Assembly: GCA_023375675.1 (NCBI GenBank)
Contig: JALQBC010000009.1
Coordinates: 868,001-932,000, forward strand
Length of the DNA: 64,000 nt
Direction: 5' to 3'
Source of the DNA: Cytospora piceicola
Lineage: Eukaryota; Ascomycota; Sordariomycetes; Diaporthales; Cytosporaceae
Below the pieces are notes generated by a model, which saw only the letters and a program-made list of their open reading frames with translations, was not told where the DNA came from and ran no database searches. Positions 1 through 11,740 of the stretch are shown here, piece by piece. Numbering within the stretch: position 1 is the first letter of the stretch; each line of letters starts with the position of its first letter. The translations under genes were made by a program, and so were the position numbers.

Positions 1-1107
1 CACTGGCTGAGGAATCGATGATGCCGTCAGGCTCGGTGATGAGGATCGTCGGTGATCGGTGAAGGGCCGTTATATGTACGGGTGACGCGTGGGGGCCGGG
101 GATCTACATACACAGGAACGTCGAGCGAAGGAGCACGCACCGGTATCCGTTCGGCATTGGGAGGGGGAGGGCCGATTGTTAGCTAACGACCTTCATTTCT
201 AACCTACCGATATCTAAATACCCAGCTACTACCTAGATACTTACTACGCTGTACATATATCACTCGTTGGGGCCATTGCATTGAGTTGGTAACGCATGTA
301 ACCCTAAGGGAGGTATCGACACTCAGCCCTGGAGGCACGACGAATGCAAAATGCAACGTCAGTCTAAGTTCGGCGACGAGTAAACACGCTATAGTTCAGG
401 TCGGTATGCACGTCGCCGCATTGCATGAAAAGCATCATGGTTGGATTCTCGAGTTATTTACCCACGTGGGTCCAACCAAGCCTACCAAGTACATCAATGA
501 TACACCAAGAGGATCGATCATCTTCATCAGCTGTCAGCACCACTTTGCCCAGTTTCTGCCAATCAGCGGCGTGATGCCCACGGGACTAATCGGGGAGCAG
601 GATATGGCCCCTGCACTTGGCCAAATCTCGCTTCTGCTGACGATGGCCGATTGTTTATTGCTGTGGCCAATCAACGGCCCGGCGTACCTGAGAAAGGGTG
701 GGGACCAACTCAAAAAAGTTTGCAGGGACAGGGATACTTTCAAATGTTGGAGGAACGGGCAGGGACCACTTTGGGAAGGTCCACGAACGAAGGCCCACAA
801 GGGTCCCCATCCATCTCACTAATGTTTGATCTGTCTGTCTGTCAGTTCTGTCTAGGATTACCGCTGCGAGTCCTTAACTACACAGTAGAGTCTTTGGGCC
901 TCAAGTGCTCCGTGCCCCCGTTGCATGGCAATGTCTGTCAGTCAATCTGTCACAGAGTGGTCTGTCTGTGTGTACACTAGTAAACACTAATATCAGTCTA
1001 TCAATTTATCTCTACCGTTGTGCAATCACGATGCAACACACGTTTTACATGTGGGATGAAATAGAAATGAAATTGGAGGCAAGAAAAAGAAGAAACAAAG
1101 GAAGAAA

Positions 1108-1139
1108 ACAGAACAGAACAGAACAGAACAGAACAGAAC
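1108..1139. repeat. Pentanucleotide microsatellite (ACAGA)n
   Basis: About six consecutive copies of the unit CAGAA/ACAGA lie in non-coding DNA inside a purine-rich stretch. It is an ordinary slippage-prone simple repeat with no gene overlap. Confidence 0.9.
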
Positions 1140-1191
1140 TCTACAGCGGGCGAGGGGAAGAACAAACAAACGGACGAACCCTTGCTGGACC

Positions 1192-1201
1192 TACCTAGGT
1201 A
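1192..1201. promoter_or_regulatory. TACCTAGGTA palindrome, copy 1
   Basis: First of five exact copies of this 10-bp palindrome in the window; here it continues into CCTAG. Confidence 0.5.
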
Positions 1202-1744
1202 CCTAGATAGTGTGTGTACTAACACTAAACGCCCGTTTCTTCACTGGGCTGCTAGGCTGGCAGGCTGGGAAACGCAGGGACTGGTCGGGACGGGACTTCA
1301 TCACGAAGCTAAGCTCCATCCCTTGCCCAGCGACACCCCAGTCTCACCACCTGGTGGTGTCAATTGGGTGTTGGGTAAATAATGATGATGAGAAACTGCC
1401 CATCTGCTCATCTGCCCACTGCAACCAACTCCCATGTTGCGAGCTGCAACCTGGTGCCACACCAAAAGCCAAGCAGAGCCCACACAGCCCACAGCCCACA
1501 GCCCACCTGGATTGGCAATGCATGCATGCATGTATGCAGTTCTTTTTTCTAGGGATCCATGGGTGATGTCCAGTCCAGATGGTTCAATCCTCCTCCAAAT
1601 GTAGTCGTCTCCTCCCACCCTTTCCGCCCTCTCTTCCTTCCCTTTTCTATTGTTTTCTTTTTTAGCCACCTACCACTCACTAGGTACTTGCCCTGCAGGT
1701 CTGTCACTCCTCCCAAACGGTGCCACACCGTTGCAGTTCCTCTT

Positions 1745-1754
1745 TACCTAGGTA
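1745..1754. promoter_or_regulatory. TACCTAGGTA palindrome, copy 2
   Basis: Exact copy, about 500 bp upstream of the SH3-protein start codon. Confidence 0.5.
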
Positions 1755-2253
1755 GTGAGAGACCCTGAGGAAGTCTTGAAGTGTCTCTCGTTCGTTCCTT
1801 CATTATTTGTTGTTATCATCATCAATACCACCACACTGTCCACCGCGGACCCCAAGCAGCTTGTCCTTCTTTATTGTATTCAGCCCTGCGCCACCAAGAA
1901 TTCCAAATCGTAATCGGTTCTTTCGTTGTCTGTACCTACTACGTAAGGAAGCTTCTACCCGGTAGCCTCGTCTTCCATTCCATTCTTTACCAAACAACCA
2001 GCCCCAACTCAGACATCGCAAGACATCGAGGGCATACTCCGGTTACGTACGATCATTACCAACGACACCTCAACTCAAGGAGGAGAGACGTCTAAAAGAA
2101 ACGACGTCTAATGTCTTCTTGCGAAACGAACATTCCATCACTTCTCATGACATAGGTCTCATTTCTCGGCCCGTCGCATCTGGTCCAAGTTTGATCTGGA
2201 TTGGTTGGACTACAAACGAAACATACTAGCACCCGTGAGGAGAAACAGCGAGC

Positions 2254-4560
2254 ATGCCTCATAAACCCGGCCATGTGCATCGGCGGAAGCCCGATGATGG
2301 CGGGAATCTCATTTTCGGGGATAGCTTTGGCAATCTGGCAGACCAGATATCCAGCCCATTCGAGATACCCAAGAGGGTTGTGACCATCTACAAGACTGAG
2401 ACTCCGGAAGGCTGGACCGGTGGTGTCCTGACGACACTTGAACGATCAACAACATCTACCGAGGACGCCGCCACTACAGCAACGGCAACTCCGTCGAAAG
2501 ACGAAGACGCAACAACGACCGCTGAGCAGAGAGCAAAGGAGACCACAGCTAAGGACACGACCGACAAAACCTCGGCCAAGGTGACGGCCACCAGCAGCGA
2601 AGGCGACGACGACTCGTTGCCCACCGCCATCGTGGCATCAACTGTATCCAGTGCATCCGGAACCGAAATCTCGGGCGCATTGGCCATGGCCACCGAGACT
2701 CCGGCGGCCTCCAGCTCTATGCTGTCAACGGCGGCGGCGGGTAAAACAGCAGCAAGCTCTATCGACGCTTCGGCCGCATCCGCAACTCAGTCTGCCTCAT
2801 CCAGCAGCTCATCAGGATCAGGAGACACCGCAACGAAGGCAGGCATCGCAATTGGAGTCTTGGCTGGTATCCTTGTTGTCCTTGCCATGGTCTATTTTGT
2901 CATCAGGAAGCGGAAGAACCAATTGCGAGAGGAGCGCCTGGCTGATGATGAGAAGCTGGGCAGCCCATTTGAGAAAGAACCCCCTGCCACTCCGGCGAAA
3001 GCACCACGCCTCAGTTTGCGACCCATGACCCAGCTCTTTATGGGGGCTCCGGCTCCAGCGGAGAAGCAAGTCAGCAAAGGTCCTGAACAGGATATCGCCA
3101 TGGTTTCTAGTCCTACGATGAGTCGTGCCCCGGGTGCCGACGCTTGGGAGCGTCCGATGACGAGTGACAGCCAGAATGTTTACAACCCATTCGGCAATCA
3201 CGCAGAGACTATTCCGGAGGAGCCTGGTACTCCTAGGAATCCCACCAGCCCAATGACACCGAACAGCGAGGTGAGCACTCAAATGCCCTCACCAACATTC
3301 GCAGTTGGCCTTTCTCCTGCTCCCCGGGCTTCTGCGATCACGGCCGATACTGCAATGTCCACACCAACTGTCACAATCTCACCACCGCAATCCTCTCACC
3401 GAGGACTTCCCGCTGATGCCAGTTTTTCGCCCTTGCAGGCGAATCCAGTGCAAGCCAACCCCGTTGGTCAAGCTATTTCGTACCCTACTGCATCCGAGTC
3501 CGCTGCTCACCTTGAAGGGGCTACCGCTGCTGCTCCTGTTACCGCCGTGGCAGCTTCTGGGTTGCAGCGCAAGCAATCCGTACGAAATGACAGTGGTCCA
3601 GCGCCCCTCGACTTGACTCTTCCACCAAAAGTGACAGTTGGTCCCCCAAGTCCTACTGGTACCGAGTTTAGTCTACAAGAAGCAGAGTCTGGTCAGTCAC
3701 CGACTCAGCCATCTGCCGGTGCTGCTGCAATTGCTGCTGCCGGTGGGCCGGCTAACTCAAGTGTTCATCGGGTTCAACTCGACTTTAAGCCGACAATGAG
3801 TGATGAACTGGAAGTGCATGCCGGCCAGCTCGTCAGATTGCTCCATGAATATGACGACGGATGGGTAAGTGGACGTGGCGATGTAACTTGACAACATAAA
3901 ACTAACGAAAGACAGGCTCTTTGTATTCGTCTCGACCGGTCTCAGCAGGGTGTTGTTCCACGGACTTGCTTGTCGACACGGCCTGTGAAACCAAGACCAG
4001 CTCAGCAGGGAGGCCCCAGAGGGCCGCCAGTCAATCTTCAGGGCAGGCCTCGAGGTCCTTCAGTGAGCAGCCAACGTGGTCCAGGTCCGAAGTACCCGCC
4101 AGGAAACAGGCCCATGGGTCCTCCGGGTGGTCCTCTCCCTCCGCTTGTATCAGCTGGCAGACCTCGGGGTCCGTCTGTGAGTAGTCAACGGGGCCCCGGT
4201 CCGTATCATCCACTCGGAAACAGACCCATGGTTCATCCCGGCCGTCCGGGACCCCCAATGGGCCATTCCATAGGGCCAGGACCTCGACCTCAGTCTCCCG
4301 CGATGCATCATCCTCAATCTCCCGCCGGTCAACGGGTTCAGCCTTCCGGTCCACAAGATCGGCCTGGACAGCCTCAGTCCCCTAACGGCATGAACAGACA
4401 GAACGCTCCTCCTGGCCCAAGCCAAATGAAGCAAGAGTATCGACCTAGTCTTGACAGTCAACCCCAAGGCCCGCCGCAAAGTCTGCCCCAAGGTCCGCCT
4501 CAAAACCCGCCATCCCAAGGATCGGTCACCAGAAAGCCGGTACCTGGCCAAGCGTATTGA
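2254..4560 (+). CDS. Single-pass membrane protein with Ser/Thr-rich ectodomain and SH3 domain (Fus1-like architecture)
   Basis: Exons 2254-3864 and 3916-4560 (intron GTAAGT...ACAG) give 751 residues. The first about 190 residues are Ser/Thr/Ala-rich with no cleavable signal. One hydrophobic segment (about 195-217, AGIAIGVLAGILVVLAMVYF) is followed by RKRK, so the N-terminus should face outside. The SH3 domain (about 503-560) spans the intron: it starts with RVQLDFKP, continues as HEYDDGW at the exon 1 end and finishes as ALCIRLDRSQQGVVPRTCL. The join is supported because it completes the SH3 fold in frame. A long Pro/Gly/Gln-rich tail contains an imperfect 38-residue tandem repeat. Yeast Fus1 has the same order (O-glycosylated ectodomain, one membrane span, SH3), but the homology is inferred from architecture only. 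A role in polarised growth or cell fusion is possible and unproven. Confidence 0.85.
4042..4270 (+). repeat. Two-copy 114-bp tandem repeat inside the SH3-protein tail
   Basis: The copy starting at 4042 and the copy starting at about 4156 both encode GRPRGPSVSSQRGPGP, followed by a related P-GNRPM segment. The 114-bp period is 38 codons. Third codon positions have diverged while most residues are kept, so the duplication is not recent. Confidence 0.8.
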
Positions 4561-6367
4561 GTCCCCATTGGCCCTATTCGCGGAATTACCCCGGGTGGGA
4601 TATGAGCCCGTGGGTAGGCTTTCTCTGACACGGGCCACTTGGATGGCGTTATGTTTTGAATTTGAACGGTGATGATTTTCACCACATCTCCCATGGTCAC
4701 GACGAAAGGACAGGCGTTATGAGTTGACATCGTTGCATGACGTTCGTTTTGATTTTTTTATGCTACACTTCGAAGAGCAACCCTTTTTCCCTTACTTTCG
4801 CGGCCCTTTTTTGTACAAGGATTATTTTCCATCTTTCGTTTCGCAGATACACAACCCGCCGGCATCGCCGAATAGCCAACGTCATCACGGGAGGATGGAT
4901 GAGAGACTAGGTCGGACAAACAAACCACCAGACATGCATGGACATGCTGCTAATTTCTTGATGATAATCTCTTATTATCTATTTCGAACAAGCTCGGGAA
5001 CATGCCAACCTCCTGACCCGCAGGTCTGGTTATAGACAGACTCGAGCCTCTGTACCAATACCATTTCAATGACTATGAAGTCATAATCCATTTATAAGTT
5101 CCAATATGAGTGAAAATTTATCTTGGGTGCAGATTCATCCGCTGTCCGTGCAAGGGTCATTCAGGTGATGGTGGCTTAACTATGGAAGTTGTACAATAGA
5201 TCATCGGAGTATTCACAAAGGTTCAAGAGAAACCCGAGGTCGGTCTGTCTGGGCAAGGTCAATCAATAGTAGGACTTCCGTATCTTCGGGAAGCGAGGGT
5301 GACTAAATCTCAGGCTTGGGCTTGACCCTAGATTCGAAAAGTCCTGTAAGGTGCCGCCGCCTCAAGGAGCACCGCCTATCTGCCACTCGCGGCCAGCTGT
5401 TTGGTGGGTCTGCGGGATTTGGGCTCAACCCTGGCCTCGTGTCTAGGCGAAACTTGGCTTACATCCTCCTGTTCAGCAAGACCGCCCGTGGCAGGGTTTC
5501 GTATTGCCGGCGACTCCATGGTGTGTCAACTGGTGTGTGTGTATGTGTGTCTGTTCTGTGAGAAAGGGAGGCAGGCTGATGAGAAGGAATGTCCACAAGC
5601 GCCTGCAGGAGAGTTGGGGACTCATGGTTCCTGCTTTTATATTGGTGCTTTCATATTGGAGTATTGATTATTCACCCTCTGTGCGCGGAAGCATATTGCC
5701 GTAGCCGTTCAGAGTACTTCAAACACTCTAGCCATATCGAACTGAACCTTGACCAGGCTGGTCGGAGAAATACGTGTTATTGCCAAAACAAGAAACGAGC
5801 CGGTTCAAATATTTGGGGACTTTGAAATCTCCCTGCCGTTTGAAGTGGCGCGAAAGGCGCATACAGCACGTTCGGAATCAGAGCTACATACCGTCGAGGA
5901 CTAGCATCCACGACACAGTTTTTGTGCGTTCTACGGGCTCGTGCAGAGGGGGAAGGTACTTGCAGATAGGGTGATGTGACTCCTGTATTAGGTTGTTCTA
6001 TCATCACGACACTGATGCTCAAGCGGAAGGCGAAGTCAAAGGCGCCACGCCGCGGTTAAATTGATGCTAAGCAGGTACTTGAGCCATAGACCGAGAGCTG
6101 GTCACGCAGAGGCTGACAGCTTTGTTTCAGCCACTTGAAATCTCCAAAAGGCCAACATCACATGATGAACGCCCATGAAACTGAGTAGAAGGATGTAGAA
6201 TGCAGACCACGAGGCATTCATTGTTTCTTGATTACCTAAACCCGTTTTTCATCTGGGCCAGCGGCAGAATAGATATCGTCTAGGTATCCCAATGCAAACG
6301 CATGTCCCCCTTCCCTACTCCGGACTCCGCAAAATGCAAGTGAAAGAACAAGCAGTAGAACACATTC
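4561..6367. other. Intergenic, convergent 3' ends
   Basis: The SH3-protein gene ends at 4560 and CIC1, on the other strand, ends at 6368. No open frame here has codon structure or similarity I recognise. The region near 4730-4830 is T-rich, as expected for 3' processing signals. I see nothing else. Confidence 0.6.
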
Positions 6368-7567
6368 TTAGTCCTCCATGGCCGTCTGGGCCGCCTTCTT
6401 GGCGTTGCGCAGCTTCGACTTGCGCTCGGCGATCTGCTTGTCGAGCTTGTCGTCGTTGCCGTCAGCCTCGTCCTTCTTGGCCTTCTTGGACTTGTGCTCG
6501 TCCTCGGGCTCGTCAAGAGACTTCCTCTTCTTTCCGACGTTGGCCTGCTCCTTCCTCGCCTCGATGGCCTTGGCCTGCTCGGATCCCTTCTCGATCACAT
6601 CCGTCTCCGCGTCCAACCACAGCTCCGCGTCCTGCCAGATGGGCAGCGCCACGGTCTCGGGTCCCTTGACGAAGATGCTCTTGATGCCGTTCTTCTTCTT
6701 GGGCACGTACTTGTTGGCCATGTCGTTGGCGACCTTGACGATGTTCTCCGTCAGGGCCTTGCCGGTCATGCTCGCGTAGCCAACCTTGACTGCCGTGTTG
6801 TTTGAGGGCGAAAGGTTGACCAGCGCAGCACCAATGGCCTTCTGGATCTCGGAGGAGACCTCCGTCGCTGGGCGGCAGTTAATCACGTCGGGGTTCTTCT
6901 TCACCCTCTTGCCCTTGGGGGCGCCCTCCTCCTTGACCTTCTTGGTCTGGAAAACCACCGGTATGGGTCGCTTGGTGGTGTTCTTGTAGAACACACTGAT
7001 GGCCTTGGGTAGTCGGTTGATGATGCGGTCATCGGCAAGGAAGATGTCGTGCTCGGCGTAGAGTTTGCGCTGTGCGTCGTATTGCTTGAACTTGGCCGTC
7101 AAGTGCTTGAAGTCGATGACACGGGTGATGCGCTTCCGCAGCTCCTCAGGGAACTCGTCCGACGCCACAAGGTTCTTGTAGTGTCGCTGGGGCTCGGATA
7201 CGATGAGGCAGATGGAAGCCTCGTTGTCGGAGTTGAGAGGGTGCGGCAGGGAGATCTTGTTGGGCTTCAGGGCCTTGGAGTCGTGGATGTGTCGCTTGGT
7301 GGTGACGGTCAACCAGATTGGCGTCTCGGCCACAGTCAGGTTCTGCTCATCATCATCGGCAGCAAGGATGCTCTTCTTGCCGGAGTTGGCAGCATCCTTA
7401 GCAGACTTCTTGATATGTGCCAGGAGGGCCTTGGACGCCTTGAGGGCCTGTAACGAGTAGTTAGTAAACAGGAGGTATCAACTCTGCACGGATTCAATGG
7501 TACATACCTGGTCAGGGTCAATTGAGAAGTTGGCCTGCTTGGCAACGGCGGTACTGGAGGAGGCCAT
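6368..7567 (-). CDS. CIC1: Ribosomal L1-domain ribosome-biogenesis protein, Cic1/Utp30 type
   Basis: Minus-strand exons 7567-7508 and 7447-6368 (intron GTATGT...CAG, 60 nt) give 379 residues, close to yeast Cic1. Exon 1 encodes only 20 residues (MASSSTAVAKQANFSIDPDQ). An L1-like fold follows, with features such as KNTTKRPIPVVFQTKK and NCRPATEV. The C-terminus (from about residue 290) is a Lys/Glu-rich tail with nuclear-localisation-like clusters (GKKRKS, KSKKAKK). Proteins of this family (yeast Cic1/Nsa3, human RSL1D1) act in nucleolar pre-60S assembly; Utp30 is a close paralog family, so the exact orthology is less sure than the family. The 12-bp palindrome CTTATCGATAAG lies 119 bp upstream of the start. 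Confidence 0.88.
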
Positions 7568-8037
7568 GATGTATAGTTTGTAACTGGGAATGGGAAATAA
7601 GTGAGTTGCAGAAGATTGGCGGGCGCGAGACTTTGCGAAGCCCAGCGAAAAAAAGAGGGAGTACGAACTTTTTTCCAGCAGGCCTCTTATCGATAAGCAA
7701 TAGCCAACCGACTGGTAGCAACTGGCGGTCGTGGACCCCTGCTAGTTTCCAGGTCTAAAATTGACCTTTGCCAAGTTGCCAGGGTGCTAGGGTCGGTCAC
7801 TCAAGCACACCAAAACCCCCCCCCCAAGGCTAACCCCAGAATAAAACAAACCCTCACATGTCAATTGTTTTCAGCCGTGATACATGAGCTCGGGACTGGG
7901 GTTACGAGTTTGACAATAAATAGTCTATGCAGATATACTTATATCTAGAGCATGTATCTATCACCACCATATTTATCACTCCTCAGAGGAACTACGTCCC
8001 CAGGTCACCACTGCCGTTCTCTCGTAACATGGCTTGC
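7568..8037. promoter_or_regulatory. CIC1 upstream region
   Basis: This 470-bp gap lies between the CIC1 start (7567) and the 3' end of the phosphatase gene (8038). It contains the palindrome CTTATCGATAAG at 7686-7697, a run of about ten C (7807-7817) and no coding frame. Promoter identity is inferred from position. Confidence 0.5.
7686..7697. promoter_or_regulatory. 12-bp palindrome CTTATCGATAAG upstream of CIC1
   Basis: The 12 bases are a perfect palindrome 119 bp upstream of the CIC1 start codon. The same 12-mer occurs at 50852-50863, upstream of NOP53. A transcription-factor site is an inference from that recurrence. Confidence 0.45.
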
Positions 8038-8882
8038 CTAAACCCGACCGGTCGCAGCGTCCTTCACGCTGACCTTTCCGGAGACGACATCCTTCACCAC
8101 CGACAGGATGTCGGAGAAGTCTTTGAATGTAGTAAATGGCACATTCTCCTTCTCGCAGTAGACAACCAAGTCTGTAATACCATTAGCTTCTGTGCATGCA
8201 TCTCGTGATAGGTAGTGGATAATAAGGGTCATCTAGGCTTACCTCGTCCAGCCTTGGCAAACATCATGTCTGTCTCCTTCGCCGCGGACAGATCTGAAAC
8301 ACCGTCACCGGCGTAGAAGAGGCCGGGCCGTTCGCCCTCGGGCATGGAGGAGTACTTTCGGATCTCAAGGCTCTTGTCGTGGCCAAACCCGCTGTCGTCA
8401 TGGAACTCAATCTCCCACCCCTTCTCCTCGTTGATGGTCTTGCCCGGGCGCGCCTTGACGTGGTTGCTCACGATCTGCAGCTCCTTGGCGTCCTCCTCGC
8501 CCAGCAGGTGCCCCAGCAATGCGCGGATGACGGGCGTCATGCCACCACTCAAGACGACGATGGGGATGTTGTTGGCCTTGGCGTACGAGAAGAACTCCTT
8601 GAAGTAGGGGTCCAGCTGGACGTTCTTGAGCAGAAGATCGATACACTGGTCGTAGGGAGTTGTGATGCTGTCCATCATCTCCTGGAAGCTGTGTCTGAAG
8701 TCGCGACGGCCAAACAGGACATCCTCATTTCCCTTCTTGCGCAGGTCGGCACCAAATCCGATGTTATCCGTCATGAAATCGTTGCTGTCCTGGAGAGTGA
8801 TTGTGCCATCGAAATCTGTGAAGAAGATGTACTTGGGGTTGGTCTTCAGTGCCGGCGTTGCGGCAGGAGTTACGGATCCCAT
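8038..8882 (-). CDS. HAD-superfamily phosphatase, subfamily IB (phosphoserine / DK-MTP-1-P phosphatase-like)
   Basis: Exons 8882-8243 and 8171-8038 (71-nt intron) give 257 residues. HAD motif I is FTDFDGT (about residue 20), with both Asp of DxDGT. Motif II is VLSGGM, and motif IV is AGDGVSDLSAAK with the GDGxxD metal site. The intron splits the codon after AKAG, and the join gives AGRDLVVYCEKEN, the usual continuation in this family. The closest general type is the 2,3-diketo-5-methylthio-1-phosphopentane/phosphoserine phosphatase-like group. The substrate cannot be read from sequence. The enzyme is predicted cytosolic, with no signal peptide or membrane span. Confidence 0.85.
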
Positions 8883-9476
8883 TTTGTCGGTGTTGAGAGA
8901 ATTTGGGTTTGATGTATTGGGTGTGTTATGTATAGTCCCAGAAGTCGCGAGGTTTCAAGGAAGCGGCAAGAGAAAAGTGAGGAGTAAAGAATTCGTGATT
9001 CTGGGCAGATGGTTGGTGATAAGCAAGTGGTCTGTCGAGTTCCCAGAACAGGCACGTTTCAACACTGAGCTCTGCAATTGGGAGCGAGCCTACAGTATAA
9101 CTGCAACCCTGACAGCCAAACAAGGACGTCATTCGGTATCCCGTCATTCCACTTCGCAAAATTTCTCGGCGCTTGGTGACGGGGCTCTTTAGCCGGCCAT
9201 CGGAGCAGGCCCGGGAGACGACGGACTTGTTCGCCAAATCCAGTACCCGAACCCTGAACACTTGCCCCTGACAAGATCCAGGGTGTCCCTGGGAATAGAT
9301 CGTCCCTTGACGACGAACAAAACACACGTCAGGCATGAGAAGAGGAAGCGGTTCCAGAGGTCAACATCGTTTGATACTCATGCAATAGGTCTTGGTCTGC
9401 AACACAACGCTACCACACTGTATCTGAGAATTAATGCGTTCTTCTCCCCTCTTGACCAGTATCTCACACCCCCCCC
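8883..9476. other. Intergenic between phosphatase start and CVNH gene 3' end
   Basis: About 590 bp with no supported gene. It should include the phosphatase promoter on the right side of its start and the 3' region of the secreted CVNH gene. No clear regulatory motif seen. Confidence 0.5.
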
Positions 9477-10066
9477 CTACCAGCTAACGTAATTTCCACA
9501 GCGCACTGCGGGAGAGTCGTCGGTTCCGGCGTTGCAACAAAGACTTCCATTCCTCACCCCGATGAAGGTCGCTAGTCCAGGTAACGAAGTCAGCACTGGG
9601 GAAATGGGAGGGACGGCGTGGGGTGGTACTCAACTTACTGAGATCGATGGTGGCCAGCTGCGATGTTCCCGAGCTCGAACAGTCACACGTGTATGCCTCA
9701 GCCGGTTGCTGACAGTTCTGGCATTTCGAGGGCGAATCAGTATATCCACCTCTGGGAAACAAAGAGTGGTCAGCTGGGCCAATAAATATGGCGCAAACGA
9801 CGTGAGCACTGCCTCTATGCTTACCCCTGGTGAGCCACGAGACTGGGCGACACGAAGGAGAGGCACAGGTTGATATTGAGCTGTGACTCGTGGTTTCCTC
9901 CAGGTGTACCACCTGCAGCAGCGGCGCAACCCATGCCGTAAACGACAGTGTAGTCTCCCATGAAACCAATTTCCTGGCAGTCGTGGTGGAATCCTGAGAA
10001 ATCCTGAGAAGAGACAAGAGCCGCTGTGGTAAGAAGAATCATCAGAGGAGGCCGCAGGGACTTCAT
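9477..10066 (-). CDS. Secreted cyanovirin-N homology (CVNH) domain protein
   Basis: I assemble exons 10066-9825, 9751-9639 and 9571-9477 into 149 residues. A signal peptide (MKSLRPPLMILLTTAALVSS) is followed by a CVNH-like domain: SGFHHDCQEIG, the conserved LNINLCL, TCDCSSSG, then IDLTTFIGVRNGSLCC. The last motif fits the family pattern of IDL, then IGN-NG-L-C. It forms only if the second intron ends at CTAG before position 9571; other acceptors give reading frames that lose the motif. Three predicted disulfide pairs or more are possible. CVNH proteins in fungi are small lectin-fold proteins; carbohydrate binding here is family knowledge, not shown. The gene sits at the edge of the secreted-gene island. 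Confidence 0.75.
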
Positions 10067-11244
10067 GGCGGGTATCTGTCTCGTTCTGTATGCGGGTAGC
10101 ACTTTGTAGATGGTGTCGGGATGAGAGAGCGTTCTCGGATTGGGATGCAGTGCTCGCCTGGAACAGCTTGAGAGGGCACTGGGGATAAAAGCTCCGACTC
10201 AAGAACGACCCAGAGATATTTAAACATCAAAATATCTGTGGCTCAGCAACGACTTCCTCTCATCTAACTGGAGTAAATAATCAAGGGAGGGTGTGTCACC
10301 ACATTGCGGGTGTCACAGCTCTGGAGGGCAAGCGAAGTTGTGACGGAAGACACCACGCTCGCGGCCGGTGAAATCGAACTTGGGACTTCTCAACGTCCTC
10401 TATAATCAACGTAGGACCCAATTCTTGAGCTTGATTACACGGTTATACGTCAAAAATCATAAAGCTATTATCATACCTAGTTCAAATCTCCAGACACCTC
10501 CTCACCACTGTCTACAACTGGTTCTGCTGACACCAACGTTGTAGCTTGAGAGCCGATTCGCATCTATTTGAATGATAGCCACTCGCAAGAAACATCACCA
10601 CTACATATAGAATCTCACCTATATCCCACAGGAATCTTGTGAAGGAAAAGGGTAGTTATGTCTTTGGGTACTGAAAGTACCAAGCAAGTGATCCAGGCAT
10701 CGAGAGCTGCTGTTTATGTTGGTTAATCTCAGAGGACCCAAGGTACTAGATTCTAAGAGGTTAAGAGGGCAAGACGTAGTGGAATTGTGGCTCAAGATAA
10801 GTGCCTTGCCAGTTCCAACGTTGAACTGCTAGAAATTTGATTCATACTCTGGAAAGTTACACCTTTGGCACCGTCAACATGTCCTTGCCTACTTAGGTAC
10901 ATCTTTTTTGGGAAGGGAGAAGAGACTTGGTTATGAATACAAGTATGTATACACTGAGGCAGCATCTTGAGAAAACTATACTGAAATGCTCAAACGGTGC
11001 CTGCAATGAAATTGTTCGACCTTCAGAAGTCCGTAGAGAGTACCCTCAAAGTCAGCAGCTCCTCAAGTCAACCAATATTACTACGTGATGGGTTTGCCAT
11101 GTTCAGGAATATTGTGCAGTACTCAGCTAGGATGATATGCATTTAATATAGCCCTCTCAGATTGATCTGTGAAGAGATCTTTAGTATCATGGAGCTTTTG
11201 AAAACCTCCCAGGTGCCAGATGTGATCACAGCCAGCCGTGATGC

Positions 11245-11385
11245 TGCCTACCTAAGTACTTACTTAGGTTAGGTATTGAGGTAGTGAAGTAAGTAATCAA
11301 TGCAGCTCGAACTAGCTTACAACTGTGCACTCGTTCATTCAAAGCTACCTAGGTACATATATGTACCCTTTACCTAAGTATCGTG
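11245..11385. promoter_or_regulatory. Cluster of TACCTAAGTA / TACCTAGGTA palindromes upstream of the 12-Cys gene
   Basis: Three full elements (TACCTAAGTA at 11249-11258, TACCTAGGTA at 11346-11355, TACCTAAGTA at 11371-11380) and partial copies (ACTTAGGTTAGGTA) lie within 140 bp. They sit about 360-490 bp upstream of the start at 11741. Function is unknown; the elements are related to the window-wide TACCTAGGTA family. Confidence 0.5.
11346..11355. promoter_or_regulatory. TACCTAGGTA palindrome, copy 3
   Basis: Exact copy within the element cluster upstream of the 12-Cys gene. Confidence 0.5.
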
Positions 11386-11740
11386 TCTCTGTACTGTATA
11401 TATAGATCATCTCTTTGTAGGGGATACGCAGGTACAGGAGGTGATAGCAAGTCGTCCTTGTGCCTGACCTTTAGCATAGACTTCTTGTGCCCAACAAATC
11501 AAACATCGACCACATGCACATACAGGGGAATCATCTGAAAGACGTAGAACCCGCTACAGCTCTGCCAGCTGGTCACTCGTCTCCCTCTCCAGCAAGCAAA
11601 ACCTCGCGTGGCCTGGGGGCATCTTCCAGCCCTTCCACCTGCACAACTGCTACCAAGGAAACCTCGGCCACGTTCTTCCCAACGCAACCCAACACTTCCA
11701 CTACACGACACAATCAACACACCCATCACATCAAGTAGCC

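Larger units (their letters stand above)
1..2253. other. Non-coding lead region and upstream region of the SH3 membrane protein gene
   Basis: I find no open frame with family resemblance or a plausible exon chain here. The stretch holds a CAGAA-type pentanucleotide run near 1108-1139, a TGCATGCATGCATG tract near 1517-1532, two copies of the palindrome TACCTAGGTA (1192-1201, 1745-1754) and pyrimidine-rich DNA from about 1600. The last few hundred bases are probably promoter and 5' leader of the gene starting at 2254. Confidence 0.6.
10067..11740. other. Long divergent intergenic region between two secreted-protein genes
   Basis: This 1.67-kb stretch holds the upstream regions of the CVNH gene (left) and the 12-Cys gene (right). 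No gene is supported. TACCTAAGTA- and TACCTAGGTA-type palindromes are clustered at 10889-11380, and an AT-rich TATA-like stretch (TATATATAG) lies at about 11397-11405, 336 bp before the next start codon. Confidence 0.55.

Noticed and set aside
286..822. 178-codon open frame near the left edge
   Set aside because: No family likeness, no splice continuity, and mixed composition unlike the genes around it.
10340..10420. tRNA-like segment on the minus strand with a TTCGATT loop and GGAC/GTCC stem
   Set aside because: The T-arm and anticodon stem do not pair properly and no D-arm or acceptor stem can be drawn. At best it is a decayed fragment.
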